NCBI GenBank assembly: GCA_905221605.1
Contig: CAJNDS010002488.1
Span: forward strand, 342,900-396,220
Reading direction: 5' to 3'
Length of the DNA stretch: 53,321 bases
Origin: Symbiodinium natans
Lineage: Eukaryota > Sar > Dinophyceae > Suessiales > Symbiodiniaceae
Under the pieces are notes generated by a model, which ran no database searches, was not told the origin of the DNA, and was given only the letters and a program-made list of their open reading frames with translations. Of the stretch, positions 25,509-35,097 are shown piece by piece. A program made the position numbers and the translations under genes. The first letter of the stretch is position 1. Every line of letters begins with the position of its first letter.

Positions 25509-26595
25509 AGCTTAGGGTTTAGGGTTTAGGGGGTTTAGGGTTTAGGGGGGGGGGGGGGGGGCAGAAGTTTATCCTACATTTAATTCATGTGCTGCAGAAG
25601 CCCAGGCAACACCCCAAACCCTCCTGGGTTCGGGCTTACTGCCTGGTTCTGCATAGGGCCTGAGGGAATTAGGTGCCACACATCCCCTCAGCTTACCCAG
25701 TTCCCTAAACTCTAAACCCTAAACCCTAAGATTCCGAACGAAGAAGCTGTATGTCTATGCGCTCTTGGTAGGTAGGAGGGCCAAGGTTGAACCCTAAACC
25801 CAACCCGGCCCGGCTGTCAGGGAATGCGGTTTAGGGTTTAGGGTTTAGGGTTTAGAGTTTAGGGTTTAGGGTTTAGGGTTTAGGGTTTAGGGGTTAGGGT
25901 TTAGGGTTTAGGGTTTAGGGTCTAGGGTCTAGGGTTTAGGGTTTAGGGCAGCCTAAACACTGGACCCTAAGAACCCGAAAGGCCGTACACACCCTGCAAC
26001 ACGCCCTATGACCCTACGAGTCCTGAATTTCCTCAAACCCTACAAACCCCCAGAACCCCCCCGCCCCCCCGCACCCAGAAACAAAGAACAAACAAACACT
26101 CTGAACGATATAAGCCCTCGAAAATCCCTACGAAAACTAGCTGTAGCTCGAAGTTCTAAGACTTACAAACCAAAAGCAAACCCAAGAGGCCCTCAAAACC
26201 ATTCCTTCGTCTTTGGGTTGCTTCATTATGGTTCCGAAAACATGGGCCGGGGAACCCTTGTAGACCCCTGTTATGCCATAGAAAAACCCAACAGCCCATA
26301 CCTCAAACCCCGATTAACGACGGTAAGGGACCATAGTAAGGGACCATGGAACTTCCCTAAACCCTAAACCCTTAACCCCAAACCCGAAACCCCAAACCCT
26401 AAACCCCAAACCCCAAACCCTAAACCCTAAACCCGAAACCCTAAACCCTAAACCCCAAACCCTAAACCCCAAACCCTAAATCCTAAACCCCAAACCCTAA
26501 ACCCTAAACCCTAAACCCTAAACCCCAAACCCTAAACCCTAAACCCTAAATCCTAAACCCCAAACCCTAAACCCTAGCCCTAAACCCTAAACCCT
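25509..26595. repeat. intron dominated by telomere-like arrays
   Basis: TTTAGGG units and a poly-G run at 25516-25561; a TTTAGGG array at 25829-25948; unique sequence with ATACCTC/GGACCATAGTAAGGG phrases (family D-like, 26266-26350); and a long CCCTAAA/CCCCAAA array at 26355-26597. The plus open frame at 26008-26367 is not supported. Confidence 0.75.
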
Positions 26596-26677
26596 CCTGA
26601 GAAGGCGCCTCCGGCTTGAAGCTGCTGGGGTAGCGCTCCAAAAGCTGCTGCACGGCCACTTGGGTCTCGAAGCTTAC
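26596..26677 (-). CDS. Ubl/dynein-stalk-like gene, exon 2
   Basis: After a CTCACCAG acceptor the minus frame reads VSFETQVAVQQLLERYPSSF then KPEAPSQE. SSFKPE corresponds to the dynein stalk block (y..n..FnPe). CCCTAAA array to the left, TTTAGGG to the right. Confidence 0.6.
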
Positions 26678-27214
26678 CTGGTGAGGCCTCAGCTGGCCTG
26701 ATAGGGTTTAGGGTGTGGGGTCTAGGGTTGTAGGCTTTAGGGTTTAGGGTTTAGGGTTTAGGTGCCCTAAGCCGCAAAGCCCAAACAAAAACATTACTTT
26801 TTTCGAACATCCACACCCTCCAGATTCGGAATGTGTGTCCCACTCTTGGCTTGGGCACTCCAGGGGGATAACCCTAAACACTATCCCTAAACCCTAAACC
26901 CTAAACCCTAAACCCTAAACCCTAAACCCGAAACCCTAAACCCTAAACCCTAAACCCTAAACCCTAAACCCTAAACCCTATCCCTAAACCCTAAACCCTA
27001 AACCCTAAACCTGCAGGAACTCCCCGGACCCCCTGGAGATACTCTGACATGGGAGACGGGTAACGGGCGAGGAGTAGACTGGGCGAGGAGCAGAGTTTAG
27101 TTCAAAACCTAACAAACCTTACAGAGAGGGGGGGAGAGAAAAAGCTGTTCAAAAGCCCTCAACCCTAAACCCTAAACCCTAACCCTAAACCCAAAATGAG
27201 AAAAATGAAGATAT
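26678..27214. repeat. intron with TTTAGGG and CCCTAAA arrays
   Basis: TTTAGGG units at 26703-26765, unique sequence, a CCCTAAA array at 26872-27015, unique sequence, then CCCTAAA at 27163-27192 directly before the exon. Confidence 0.8.
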
Positions 27215-27752
27215 CCCGAGGGCCCGAGGGCCAGCCGAGTGGCTCCAAGGCAACCAGGTCTTGCAGAAGGCCCCTTTTCGCCAAGAGCTTGCTCATGGAA
27301 AGCCAAGAGTGGTCACGCACATTTCGAAGAAGCAAGATGGCAGACAGGAGGTGTTTGTTTGGTTCTGGTGGCACTTTGCAGCCCCTCATCTCATGCAGGT
27401 CCGGCAGCCTCAGCCGTTGAAGGTCTGCACGAGCCCGCTGCAGACGCTCAGCCACTTCCTGGGTCAAGGGTCGGCGGATCACCTCAAGTACTGTTGCCGC
27501 GGGAATAACCTCCTCAACTTTCAGAGGAGAGCCCTGGAATAACAAGGCTGGTCGAACATCGTCGTGTAGCATAGCTGCAAGACTGCACTGCAGCACGCCC
27601 ACGGAGACCGGCGCTGTGTGCTGCACCTCTGCAAGCAGATCGCCGTTCATCGCGGACCGGAGCTCCACGCGGAAACATGACGGCGAGGGTGCAGGATCTG
27701 GTGGACTAGTGGAGGACCTTCCCGGTTCACCGTGCTCGCCGTCAGCGCTCAT
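27215..27752 (-). CDS. Ubl/dynein-stalk-like gene, exon 1
   Basis: The start is the first in-frame ATG at 27750-27752; the frame extends upstream only with a TTG. Residues about 24-90 look like a ubiquitin-like fold (FRVELRSAMNGDLLAEV ... VLEVIRRPL). Residues about 100-180 match the dynein heavy-chain stalk in order: ADLQRLRLPDLHEMRGCKVP resembles ADI.ELKS.KkPP, then LLSAILLLRN, then MSKLLAKRGLLQDLVALEP resembles the ..ll.d..FL..L..fd block. The segment continues into the exons at 26.6 and 25.4 kb. AAA+ motor motifs are not seen, so this is an isolated stalk-like coiled coil fused to a Ubl. Function is unknown; tubulin or partner binding is a guess. The gene sits inside the phosphatase span. 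Confidence 0.6.
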
Positions 27753-28047
27753 CACACAGGGCACGGATGCCAAACAAGAGATCCGAAACCGAGTCTCAGT
27801 ACTTGCGTCTTGTTTTGTTTTTTGATTTGTTTTTTGTTTTTTTGGGGGGAGGTGGGTTACCTAATTTATGGGCCTTCTGAGAAATCTCTACAGTGGACTC
27901 ATTCCTTGCAGAGACGGACACCCAAGAAGAGCCCCGCATGTGCGTGCTGTAATCACCTCCTCATTGGGATCCTTCTGGCATGCTGCTGCTTGTGTATTTC
28001 TCTGATCCTCGAAGCGAAGCTCAGGATGCCTCCATGAGTCCAGTAAA
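27753..28047. other. upstream region of the Ubl/stalk gene
   Basis: Unlike the introns it has no telomere-like repeats. It contains a T-rich run (27811-27846, plus strand), hence an A-rich one upstream of the ATG in sense. It may be promoter or 5' UTR. No spliced-leader remnant is recognised. Confidence 0.4.
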
Positions 28048-28155
28048 CGTTTAGGGTTTAGGGTTTAGGGTTTAGGGTTTAGGGTTTAGGGTTTAGGGTT
28101 TAGGGTTTAGGGTTTAGGGTTTAGGGTTTAGGGTCTAGGGTTTAGGGTTTAGGGT
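28048..28155 (+). repeat. TTTAGGG array
   Basis: About fifteen units with one TCTAGGG variant, one of the longest pure arrays here. Confidence 0.95.
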
Positions 28156-28246
28156 TTGGACCAAAACCCTGTAGACCCCAAACCCCGCACCCCGGGATGT
28201 TCAAGGTCCGGCGCGCTACCGCGCCTAGCTGCAAGAGGCATGTACC

Positions 28247-28299
28247 CTAATCATCAGCGTCCTCAACTTCACGTTTAGGGAATCGGTGGGCTCTGGCAC
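28247..28299 (-). CDS. exon candidate (VPEPTDSLNVKLRTLMI)
   Basis: Minus frame VPEPTDSLNVKLRTLMI following an acceptor-like CCAAG. It could supply the segment between HNYPTY and LLIHD in the phosphatase. Confidence 0.4.
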
Positions 28300-28305
28300 T
28301 TGGTA

Positions 28306-28430
28306 GCCCCCTAAACCCTAAACCCTAAACCCTAAACCCTAAACCCTAAACCCTAAACCCTAAACCCAAGGGGCCATGTTATCATAAAGATAAGTAGCAA
28401 AAGGGCACCACCGGGCTGCCAAGGGTACCA
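28306..28430. repeat. CCCTAAA array and partial family C element
   Basis: About nine CCCTAAA units at 28312-28367, then a truncated family C right half (GGGCACCACCGGGCTGCCAA at about 28404-28423). Confidence 0.75.
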
Positions 28431-28582
28431 CAAGCCCTTTCAAAAACCCGGCGCATGTGAAAAGAGGCCCAAACGCACAACCCTCAGCTTTCGACCCGAA
28501 CCCCCAATTCGGGTTTAGGGTTTAGGGCTAGGGTTTAGGGTTTAGGGCTTAGGGTTTAGGGTTAGGGATGAGGCGGGCTTTT

Positions 28583-28707
28583 GGGGGGCTTCTAGGAATC
28601 TCCAAAGTCTCAGCTTCAGAAAGCTCCCAAGCAGCTGGATGGTCGAAGCCACCCCAGCGAGCAACTCCCGACGATAGGTGGGATAGTTGTGAAGGTGCAC
28701 GAAGCCT
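28583..28707 (-). CDS. phosphatase exon (GFVHLHNYPTYRREL)
   Basis: The minus frame FVHLHNYPTYRRELLAGVAS continues with TIQLLGSFLKLRLWRFLE. The strand plus (L)HNYPTY block is characteristic of secreted calcineurin-like phosphatases (HFVQLNNYPTY). It joins in frame to the exon at 29276-29339 through a GC-AG intron. Confidence 0.75.
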
Positions 28708-29275
28708 TGCCAGCTTCCAGGGTTTAGGGTTTAGGGTTTAGGGTTTAGGGTTTAGGGTTCAGCCAGCAACAAGTCGGAATTTGATGTACAGGGTTTGTGT
28801 GAGTAGGGTAACTTGGGAACTAAATTCTTATGACCTTGCCAAGAAGAAAATGACTTGCCGTGTATGAACCCCCCCCTTTTAGGCCGTGAACCATGACGAA
28901 ATAGCAATGGCCCCAGGCCCCGCAAAAAAGCAAAGCCCCAAACCACGCTTCTGAACTTGGGACCCTTATGTTTGAGGACACGCTTGGACCGGAGCTTCAT
29001 TTCTTCAGGCGTCTACATAAGGGTATAGTATTCGGGCTTTAAGACTAGGACTGCTTGGGTTTTGGGGGGGCAGTTCAAAGTGTTTAGACGCAGAGCGCTG
29101 AAATCTAAAGGCCCTCTGCGGACAGGAGGCCGAGAAGAGGTTTAGGGTTTAGGGTTTTGGGGTTTAGAGTTTAGGGTTTAGGGTTTGGGGTTTAGGGTTT
29201 GGGGTTTGGGGTTTAGGGTTTAGGGTTTGGGGTTTAGGGTGTACCCGAACCCAAGATTGGGTGCAGGGAAGGGGC
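28708..29275. repeat. intron with TTTAGGG units at both ends of a unique core
   Basis: TTTAGGG units at 28720-28760, unique sequence (28765-29125), TTTAGGG/TTTGGGG units at 29140-29240. In frame, the splice is R-I-C|GC..AG|GC, giving HGRIRFVHL. Confidence 0.65.
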
Positions 29276-29339
29276 GGATCCGGCCGTGGCGCACCGTGTA
29301 CGCGGCAGAGTCGAAGTCGTAGTGATCCACGTGCCCTGC
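29276..29339 (-). CDS. phosphatase exon (DHYDFDSAAYTVRHGRI)
   Basis: Minus frame GHVDHYDFDSAAYTVRHGRI. SAAYTVRHGRI corresponds to the family's S.AYs.eiGnv strand that directly precedes the HNYP block. Donor GGATCC|GCCCC (GC type). Confidence 0.75.
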
Positions 29340-29637
29340 CAGCTTTGTGGGGGTTTTGGAGGCTTAGGGTTTAGGGTTTAGGTTTTGGGGTTTTGGGTTT
29401 AGGGTTTGGGGTTTAGGGTTGAGGGTTTGAGGGTTTAGGGTTCTAGGGTCTGAGGGTTTTGCGGCTTCAGTGCTTTAGGATGTTTGGCAGGTTTTGAAGG
29501 CTTTTTGGAGGCCTGGGGTCCGGAGGATCAGGTCCTTGAGGGATCCTTTAGGGCTTAGGGTTGAGGGTTTAGGGTTTGGGGTTTTGGGGTTCAGGTTTTA
29601 GGGTTTCTCGTTTCCACATAGGTTCTCCCTAAGCCCC
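29340..29637. repeat. intron of degenerate TTTAGGG units
   Basis: TTTAGGG, TTTGGGG and TTCTAGGG units at 29358-29470 and 29545-29605. Confidence 0.7.
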
Positions 29638-29736
29638 GAACGAGCCTCCATCCCTTTGTTTGGACGCCAGTACGCCCTTTGTGTCAGAAGGGGCCAGAGT
29701 TTCGAGAGCATAGAAATCGGGCGATTTTCTCAGTCT
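29638..29736 (-). CDS. phosphatase-region exon (SPDFYALETLAPSDTKGVLA)
   Basis: Minus frame LRKSPDFYALETLAPSDTKG then VLASKQRDGGSFG, strongly coding-like. It lies between the GNHDY and SAAYTV exons. Confidence 0.6.
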
Positions 29737-30319
29737 AAGTCCGTTTGTAAGCCCAAACCCAAAGCCATAAAGGCCTAAACCCCCCCTACACCGTAAACCC
29801 TAAACCCTAAACGCCCAGTGCCCAGAACCTTGCAACAAAGCCTCTCATCTGAAGCCATTGAACCAGGTAGGGCCTTGTAACAGCCTTTACTACCAATGGC
29901 TTAGGAAACCCCGAAAAAATGATACATATATATATATATATATTCGTCCTTATGCAGGCAATTTTGGGCCTGTTGTTTTTTATGTTTTGGGGGGGGGGGG
30001 GGGTCTTAAGCAGATAGTAGTATAGGTTCCCTGATTATTGGTGTGATTTCATCTGGGAAGGGCTCAATATGGAACTGCAAGGTGCTACGGTTTGGGCTTA
30101 GGGTGCGTTTAGGGTTTAGGGTTTAGGGTTTAGGGTTAGGGTTTAGGGTTTAGGGTTTAGGGTTTAGGGTTTAGGATTTAGGGTTTAGGGTTTAGGGTTT
30201 AGGGTTTAGGGTTTAAGGTTTAGGGTTTAGGGTTTAGGGTTTAGGGTTCAGGGTTTAGGGTTTAGGGTTTAGGGTTTAGGGTGCAGGATATTCGGTGTAG
30301 CGTTTCGGGTCTAGGGAAG
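29737..30319. repeat. intron with (TA)n, poly-G and TTTAGGG array
   Basis: TATATATA at about 29927-29942, a G run at 29990-30003, and about 23 TTTAGGG units at 30106-30285. Confidence 0.8.
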
Positions 30320-30387
30320 ACTGGCCTCCGAAGTTCTTCACCACGGTGTGCCCGTCGCATCCGGCCACGGCCGAGCGGATGTATCTT
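30320..30387 (-). CDS. phosphatase-region exon (YIRSAVAGCDGHTVVKNFGG)
   Basis: Minus frame RYIRSAVAGCDGHTVVKNFG, between two TTTAGGG arrays (plus strand). Strongly coding-like. Confidence 0.6.
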
Positions 30388-30966
30388 GAATGGAGTGAGG
30401 GGTTTAGGGTTTAGGGTTTAGGGTTTAGGGTTTAGGGTTTAGGGTTTAGGGTTTAGGGTTTAGGGTTTAGGGTTTAGGGTTTAGGGTTTAGGGTTTAGGT
30501 TTAATACAGGGTTCAGGGTCTACTGGCCAGGGTGTAGGCTTTGTAGGGTTCAGAGTTAGGGGGTCGTTGAAGTTTAGATCAGGGTCCCTTTGGGTGAGTT
30601 CTTTTGACAAGGGATCCGTTTAGAAAGTAGGACCGGATCTTGGTCAAAGCAACGCTTAGCCCGAGTTCGCCTCACGAAAGGGTTTAGGGGTTCGGGCTTG
30701 GGGTTGAGGGTTCAGGGTTTGGGCTTTCGGGTGTTGGGTTATACAACCCTGTCATAGGAAGACATCGAGGGGTAACCAAAGCACACAGCCTGCCAACGAC
30801 AGACATCTAGGGTACCCCAAAGCATACAGCCGAAGCAAGAGGGGCAAGCCCCAGGGGTCTAAAAACCCTAAACCCTAAACCCTAAACCCTAAACCCTAAA
30901 CCCTAAACCCTAAACCCTAAACCCTAAACCCTAAACCTGAGCAACCTAAGCCCTGAACCACAACAC
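30388..30966. repeat. intron: TTTAGGG array, 45 bp duplication, CCCTAAA array
   Basis: About 14 TTTAGGG units at 30399-30500. A weak minus frame at 30590-30665. A direct duplication GACATC.AGGG(G)TA.CC(C)AAAGCA.ACAGCC at 30761 and 30803. About eleven CCCTAAA units at 30864-30940. Confidence 0.75.
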
Positions 30967-31065
30967 TCGCAGCTTCCCAAGGCACCCGATCATGCGCTGC
31001 GCGCACGAGCTCCGCCAGTAGCCCGACCACACCGGCTCTTCTACAATCCACCTCGACATGGTTCT
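30967..31065 (-). CDS. phosphatase-region exon (GVVGLLAELVRAAHDRVPWE)
   Basis: Minus frame NHVEVDCRRAGVVGLLAELV then RAAHDRVPWEAA. It fits the helical insert after the GNHDY.NN..C block of the family. Confidence 0.6.
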
Positions 31066-31523
31066 GAGCCCTAAACCCTAAACCCTAAACCCTAAACCCT
31101 AAACCCTAAACCCTAAACCCTCTGAGTAGCTCGAAGTTAGATTCCTAAACCCCCGAGAGCCCGAAACCCTAAACTCTTTGAAATAGGGGCTTCCTATTTC
31201 TACTCGCCCCCAGCCGCGAGGTTAGATCTCAGGTTCTGGGAGGGAGCCTACTCCCCCAAAACCCGAAGAGGGTTTAGGGACTAGGGTTCAGGATTAATTA
31301 GGGTTTAGGATGAGGGTTTAGGGTTTATGGGTTGATGGGTTGGATGGGTCGAGACGCCCATGAGAGAGCGGCCATGGAAGCAGAATGGGTAACTTTGATT
31401 GCCTATAAGGTACCAAGAAACAGGGCTTACTCCTTAAGTAAGGAATTTTCATAAATACAAAAATAAATATATAAAAATGAATAGATAAATAAATGAATAT
31501 ATATATATATACATAGCTACATA
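31066..31523. repeat. intron: CCCTAAA array and AT-rich sequence
   Basis: Seven CCCTAAA units at 31073-31120, TTTAGGG-like units at 31268-31330, then AT-rich sequence leading into the microsatellite. Confidence 0.6.
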
Positions 31524-31835
31524 CATTGCATTACATTACATTACATTACATTACATTACATTACACTACATTACAGTACATTACATTACATTACATTTCA
31601 ATTCAATTCATTACATTACATTACATTACATTACATTACACTACACTACATTACATTACATTACATTACATACATACACACACATACATGCATACATACA
31701 TACATACATACATGCATACATACATACACACATACATGCATACATACATACATGCATGCATACATACATACATACAGAGATACATGCATACATATGCATG
31801 CATACATGCATGCATGCATACATGCATACATACCA
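31524..31835. repeat. (TTACA)n then (TACA)n microsatellite
   Basis: Pentamer TTACA to about 31670, then TACA tetramers with TGCA interruptions. The open frames here translate only the repeat. Confidence 0.95.
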
Positions 31836-32206
31836 TAAAGTATATACATGTGTATATCGATGTATATACTGCAAAAAAAACTATATTTGGGAATCCTTGT
31901 TCTGCAACGCATTTTCCCTAAGGCGCTATCCCCAACTTGGGGCTCCGGGGCGGGGGGGGGGGGGGGGCTCGGGGGGTCGGGGGTTCGGGGGGTCGGGGGT
32001 TCGGGGTTTGGGCGCTTGAGGGCCTAGGGTTTAGGGTTCAAGTTAGGGGTTTGGGGGTCTCAGGGTTGAGGGTTTGAGGCTAAGGCATCGGGGAAAAAAA
32101 CAACGCCGAAGCCCCACCGACCCCAGTCCTCCCGAAACCTTAAACTCTAAACCCTAGAAGCAAGACCAAGCTCCAACCCCCCCACCACCCTTTCCAGAAA
32201 AGAACG

Positions 32207-32317
32207 CAAAACGGCGAAGCCCGGGCGCAGGCAGCTGCCGAGGTTGTTGGCATAGTCATGGTTTCCAAGGCCGGGCCATGCGTTCAACTTCAGGTTCTTG
32301 TTCGCGTCCTGCGTCTT
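32207..32317 (-). CDS. phosphatase exon with GNHDY motif
   Basis: The minus frame TQDANKNLKLNAWPGLGNHD continues with YANNLGSCLRPGFAVL. WPGLGNHDYANN.. is the metal-binding GNHD signature of calcineurin-like phosphoesterases in the secreted form (pGLGNHDYANN..C). Confidence 0.8.
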
Positions 32318-32355
32318 TCCGACCCTAAACCCTAAGCCCTAAGCCGTGGGGTTTA

Positions 32356-32431
32356 GCGCGTGGGCTGCCGGGCTGGGCCCCAATCGTTATGTTGGGCTGC
32401 AGAGTCTATACCCTTGGCCTCAGAATCCTCC
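32356..32431 (-). CDS. exon candidate (GIDSAAQHNDWGPARQPT)
   Basis: Minus frame EDSEAKGIDSAAQHNDWGPA. Moderately protein-like; position just upstream (in sense) of the GNHDY exon. Confidence 0.4.
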
Positions 32432-32483
32432 CGTTTAGGGTTCAGGGTTTAGGGTTTAGGGGCTTAGGGCTTAGGGCTCAGGG

Positions 32484-32567
32484 CCGCTGACATGCCAGCG
32501 TGGGGGTGGAGGGATCCCTACACTTCCCGAAGTACGCTAAAGCAGAGACCCAACCACAAAGCTTCAG
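32484..32567 (-). CDS. weak exon candidate
   Basis: Minus frame LKLCGWVSALAYFGKCRDPS is open; another frame closes. Only composition supports it. Confidence 0.3.
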
Positions 32568-32577
32568 GGCCTGCCCC

Positions 32578-33179
32578 AATCCCTAAACCCTAAACCCCAA
32601 ACCCTAAACCCTAAACCCTAAACCCTAAACCCTAAACCCTAAACCCCAAACCCTAAACCCTTACTCTGAACCTTCAGGCTTCATGGTTCGGGGCTCAGGG
32701 TCTATCTTCCTAACGGATGAAGATGCTTGCCGTGGTTTTCCTTTCGTCGACTACTGCCGAGCGAAGGCAGATGCGAGAAGTACCATATTTTGCAAAATCT
32801 CAGCCACTTTTTACGTGCCAGAAAAAATTAAAAACAAAACGAGCGCATGGGAAAAATCTTTAGTTTCTAGTTCAGTTCATATAATGGTTTATAGGGTTTA
32901 GGGTATGCGCTCTTTCTCTTCTAAAGGGGTAGTTACTTGGAGAGCGTCTAGGCGGGTCAAGGTGGGACCATAAACCCTGAACCCGCCGATTGCTTGAAGC
33001 ATTGAAGCCGAGGTTCAGGGTTTAGGGTTGAAGGTTGTGCGCTCCAGACACGGGGCTCTATAAACCCGAGCCCTGAAACCCTTCAAGCCCAGAGAGTCTT
33101 TAAGCCCAGAGAGTCCATGACCCGAATCCCTGTGTTCATTTAGGGCTTCTTAGGGTTTATGGTGACCCTACTAAGAATC
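32578..33179. repeat. intron: CCCTAAA array and unique sequence
   Basis: About eleven CCCTAAA/CCCCAAA units at 32580-32660, then unique sequence. A plus open frame at 32683-32901 starts with a GTG-like context and is not credible as a gene. Confidence 0.55.
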
Positions 33180-33234
33180 AGTACGGGGTCCTCGCCCTCT
33201 CGCGTCTCCCAGATCTTCCGGTACAAATGGTACC
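33180..33234 (-). CDS. phosphatase exon (RYHLYRKIWETREGEDPVL)
   Basis: Minus frame RYHLYRKIWETREGEDPVL. It fits the helix after GDLT..(W)Q in the family (..yk.iy...). A second frame is open, but this one suits position and composition. Confidence 0.6.
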
Positions 33235-33424
33235 TGAGTTCGCCGCGCGAAAGTTTTTCCCAGACTTAAGACAATCAACAGAGTCCTGCAGCAGGACGGG
33301 GGGGGGGGGGGTCGTTCTACATGAGAGGCCCTTTTGGGGGTCTCTAGCCCTATAGCTCCGACACCTTCAACCCCACATCTTTTGGGTCAACCCACCTTTC
33401 TAGATCCCGGGCTTAGGGTTTTGG

Positions 33425-33480
33425 AGTGGGATCGGAGAAGAGCAGTAACTGCGCAGCACACTTTTTGCGGAGTATGTAAA
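33425..33480 (-). CDS. exon candidate (LRKKCAAQLLLFSDPT)
   Basis: Minus frame YILRKKCAAQLLLFSDPT. Short, composition support only. Confidence 0.35.
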
Positions 33481-33488
33481 GAAAGTGT

Positions 33489-33522
33489 CCCCCTAATAAA
33501 GTAGTCTCCCTTTATTAGGGGG
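33489..33522. mobile_element. short hairpin CCCCCTAATAAAG / CTTTATTAGGGGG
   Basis: Perfect 13 bp inverted repeat with an 8 bp loop. Similar phrases form the larger palindromic element at 17.1-17.26 kb. Confidence 0.7.
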
Positions 33523-33613
33523 AAAGGGATTGGGCTCTAAGAAAGGGTCCAGGAGTAGAGGAGATGTGAACTCGGCTGTGCACTCTACACTCTTGACTAG
33601 GTGATATTTCACA

Positions 33614-33650
33614 AGGGTTTAGGGTTTAGGGTTTAGGGTTTAGGGTTTAG
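33614..33650 (+). repeat. TTTAGGG array
   Basis: Five units, followed by a family E-like start (ACCCAAATGAGCCCTAAA). Confidence 0.85.
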
Positions 33651-33679
33651 GGACCCAAATGAGCCCTAAAGCCCTCAGT

Positions 33680-33760
33680 TCCAGAAAGGTCGAGACGCTG
33701 CCAGGGGTGGGCATAGGCTGTGAGGTCGCCAGTGATGAAAACCCCTAGTGGCTCTTGCAC
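33680..33760 (-). CDS. phosphatase exon with GDLT motif
   Basis: The minus frame VQEPLGVFITGDLTAYAHPW continues with QRLDLSGTE after a TAG acceptor. The hydrophobic strand plus GDL is the second metal-binding block of calcineurin-like phosphoesterases, and ..W after it is typical. Confidence 0.8.
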
Positions 33761-34155
33761 CTACCAGAGCTTAGAGGGTTTAGGGTTTAGGGTTTAGGGT
33801 GTAGGGTTTAGGGTTTACGGTTTAGGGTTTGGAGTTTAGGGTTTCCGGCTTAGGGCTTAGGGTTTAGGGTTTTACCAGGAGTTGGGAGGAGGGCGTTTAG
33901 GGGTTTAGGAATTCAGGGGTTTAGGGTTTTAGGGGTTACTCGGTGTTCGAAATTATCCCCCCCTGCAGCGAAGCTCAAAGGACCCCCCCCCCCCCCCCTG
34001 CCCCTCGAAGACAGCAGTCCAAGAGTACCCTGAACCCTGAACCAAGAACCCGAGACCCACAACCCTAAACCCTAAAGTCCGAGCCAAAAAACTCTAAACC
34101 CGAAACCCCAAACTCAAAACGTATAGGAACCCAACTGTTTTAGAGGGTTTTGTTC
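33761..34155. repeat. intron: TTTAGGG tract, poly-C, unique sequence
   Basis: TTTAGGG-like units at 33778-33945, a C run at 33984-33998, and CCCTAAA-like units at 34060-34110. Confidence 0.6.
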
Positions 34156-34217
34156 GGCGCAGACAAGGGCTGGGGTCTGCAGATGAGATGTCGAGCCTTT
34201 GATGACTTTCGGGAACG
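34156..34217 (-). CDS. exon candidate (VPESHQRLDISSADPSPCL)
   Basis: Minus frame VPESHQRLDISSADPSPCLR. Protein-like; between the GDLT and W-rich helix exons. Confidence 0.4.
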
Positions 34218-34326
34218 TTTCGCGTTTAGGGATCCAAGAAAAGCAGCCCAAGACCCCTAAACCACACAGACCCGTTTAGGGTTTAGGGTTTAGGGTTTAG
34301 GGTTTAGGGTTTAGGGCCCTGACCGC

Positions 34327-34426
34327 CTGCTCAGATGACGCATTGAACGCCCCGCCGGTGCTCCAGCGAAGGTTTTGCACAGCGTGGAGGCCCTGGATGA
34401 GTCGCCAGTTCTCCTCGGCGTAATCA
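34327..34426 (-). CDS. phosphatase exon (ENWRLIQGLHAVQNLRWSTG)
   Basis: Minus frame DYAEENWRLIQGLHAVQNLR then WSTGGAFNASSEQ. It matches the family's first long helix (..n...i..mh.v) between SDTQ and GDLT. Donor GAGCAG|GCGGTC (GC type). A TTTAGGG array (34276-34315) abuts it on the left. Confidence 0.7.
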
Positions 34427-34863
34427 AAACATTTTTAGTGGATCATTCAAGTAATGAATATTATCAAAAATATTTCTATATATACATACAATTTATTGTA
34501 TATACATATATACTAATATAGGGCTTGCGGGTTTAGGGCAGTTGGGGATTTTGGGTCCGGGCTTAGAGTTCTATGTCTTTTGGATTTTGGAGTTTTGGGG
34601 AAACACCAGGGAGTTAGGGCGACTATTGGAAAGACTCCGAACCGGTGAGGGTTTACGGTTTAGGGTTTAGGGTTCGAACCCTCCACTCAGCAGTCCAGCA
34701 GCCAAATCCCTAAACCCTAAACCCTCAATCCTTTCGCCCGAACACTCCACCCTATAAACCCTCAAGCACACAAAACCCTACACCCTATAGACCCTCACGC
34801 CCTAACCCTGATAGCCCTCAAAACCCTAAACCCTAAACCCCAAATCCTCAACCCACTTTTGAG
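34427..34863. repeat. intron: AT-rich hairpin-prone block and CCCTAAA units
   Basis: An AT-rich patch (TATATATACATACAATTTATTGTATATACATATATA) at about 34477-34515, TTTAGGG units at 34648-34672, and CCCTAAA-like units at 34705-34850. Confidence 0.55.
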
Positions 34864-34947
34864 CCGGGGCTCCAAAATGGCGCAATCAACGTCCGACTTG
34901 TAGTCGCCGCTGCACCAGGGCAGCTGCGTGTCGGAAACAAATGCAAC
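34864..34947 (-). CDS. phosphatase exon with SDTQ motif
   Basis: Minus frame VAFVSDTQLPWCSGDYKSDV then DCAILEPRL. The strand-SDTQ(y/l)PW block begins the catalytic domain of this phosphatase type (D as the first metal ligand). Confidence 0.8.
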
Positions 34948-35037
34948 CTGGTTTAGGGGTTTTGGGGCGGGTTTAGGGTTTAGGGTTTAGGGTTTAGGGT
35001 TTAGGGTTTAGGGATCCCTAAACCCTAAAGCCCTCGC

Positions 35038-35097
35038 GGGGCAGACTCGATTGCGCTGGAGCTTCGGGCGAGGATGTTCGTCAAGCAAATCGAACTT
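35038..35097 (-). CDS. phosphatase-region exon (KFDLLDEHPRPKLQRNRVCP)
   Basis: Minus frame KFDLLDEHPRPKLQRNRVCP. TTTAGGG repeats (34970-35012) flank it on the left and a family F-like element on the right. Confidence 0.6.

Noticed and set aside
31526-31921. Tyr/His-rich frame and its antisense partners
   Set aside because: Pure microsatellite translation of TTACA/TACA.
32683-32901. Plus-strand 72 aa frame and the minus-strand MVLLASAFARQ as gene starts
   Set aside because: The plus frame lacks a credible start and lies inside a minus-strand intron. The minus Met is closed by a stop after 11 codons and falls in the middle of the phosphatase gene.
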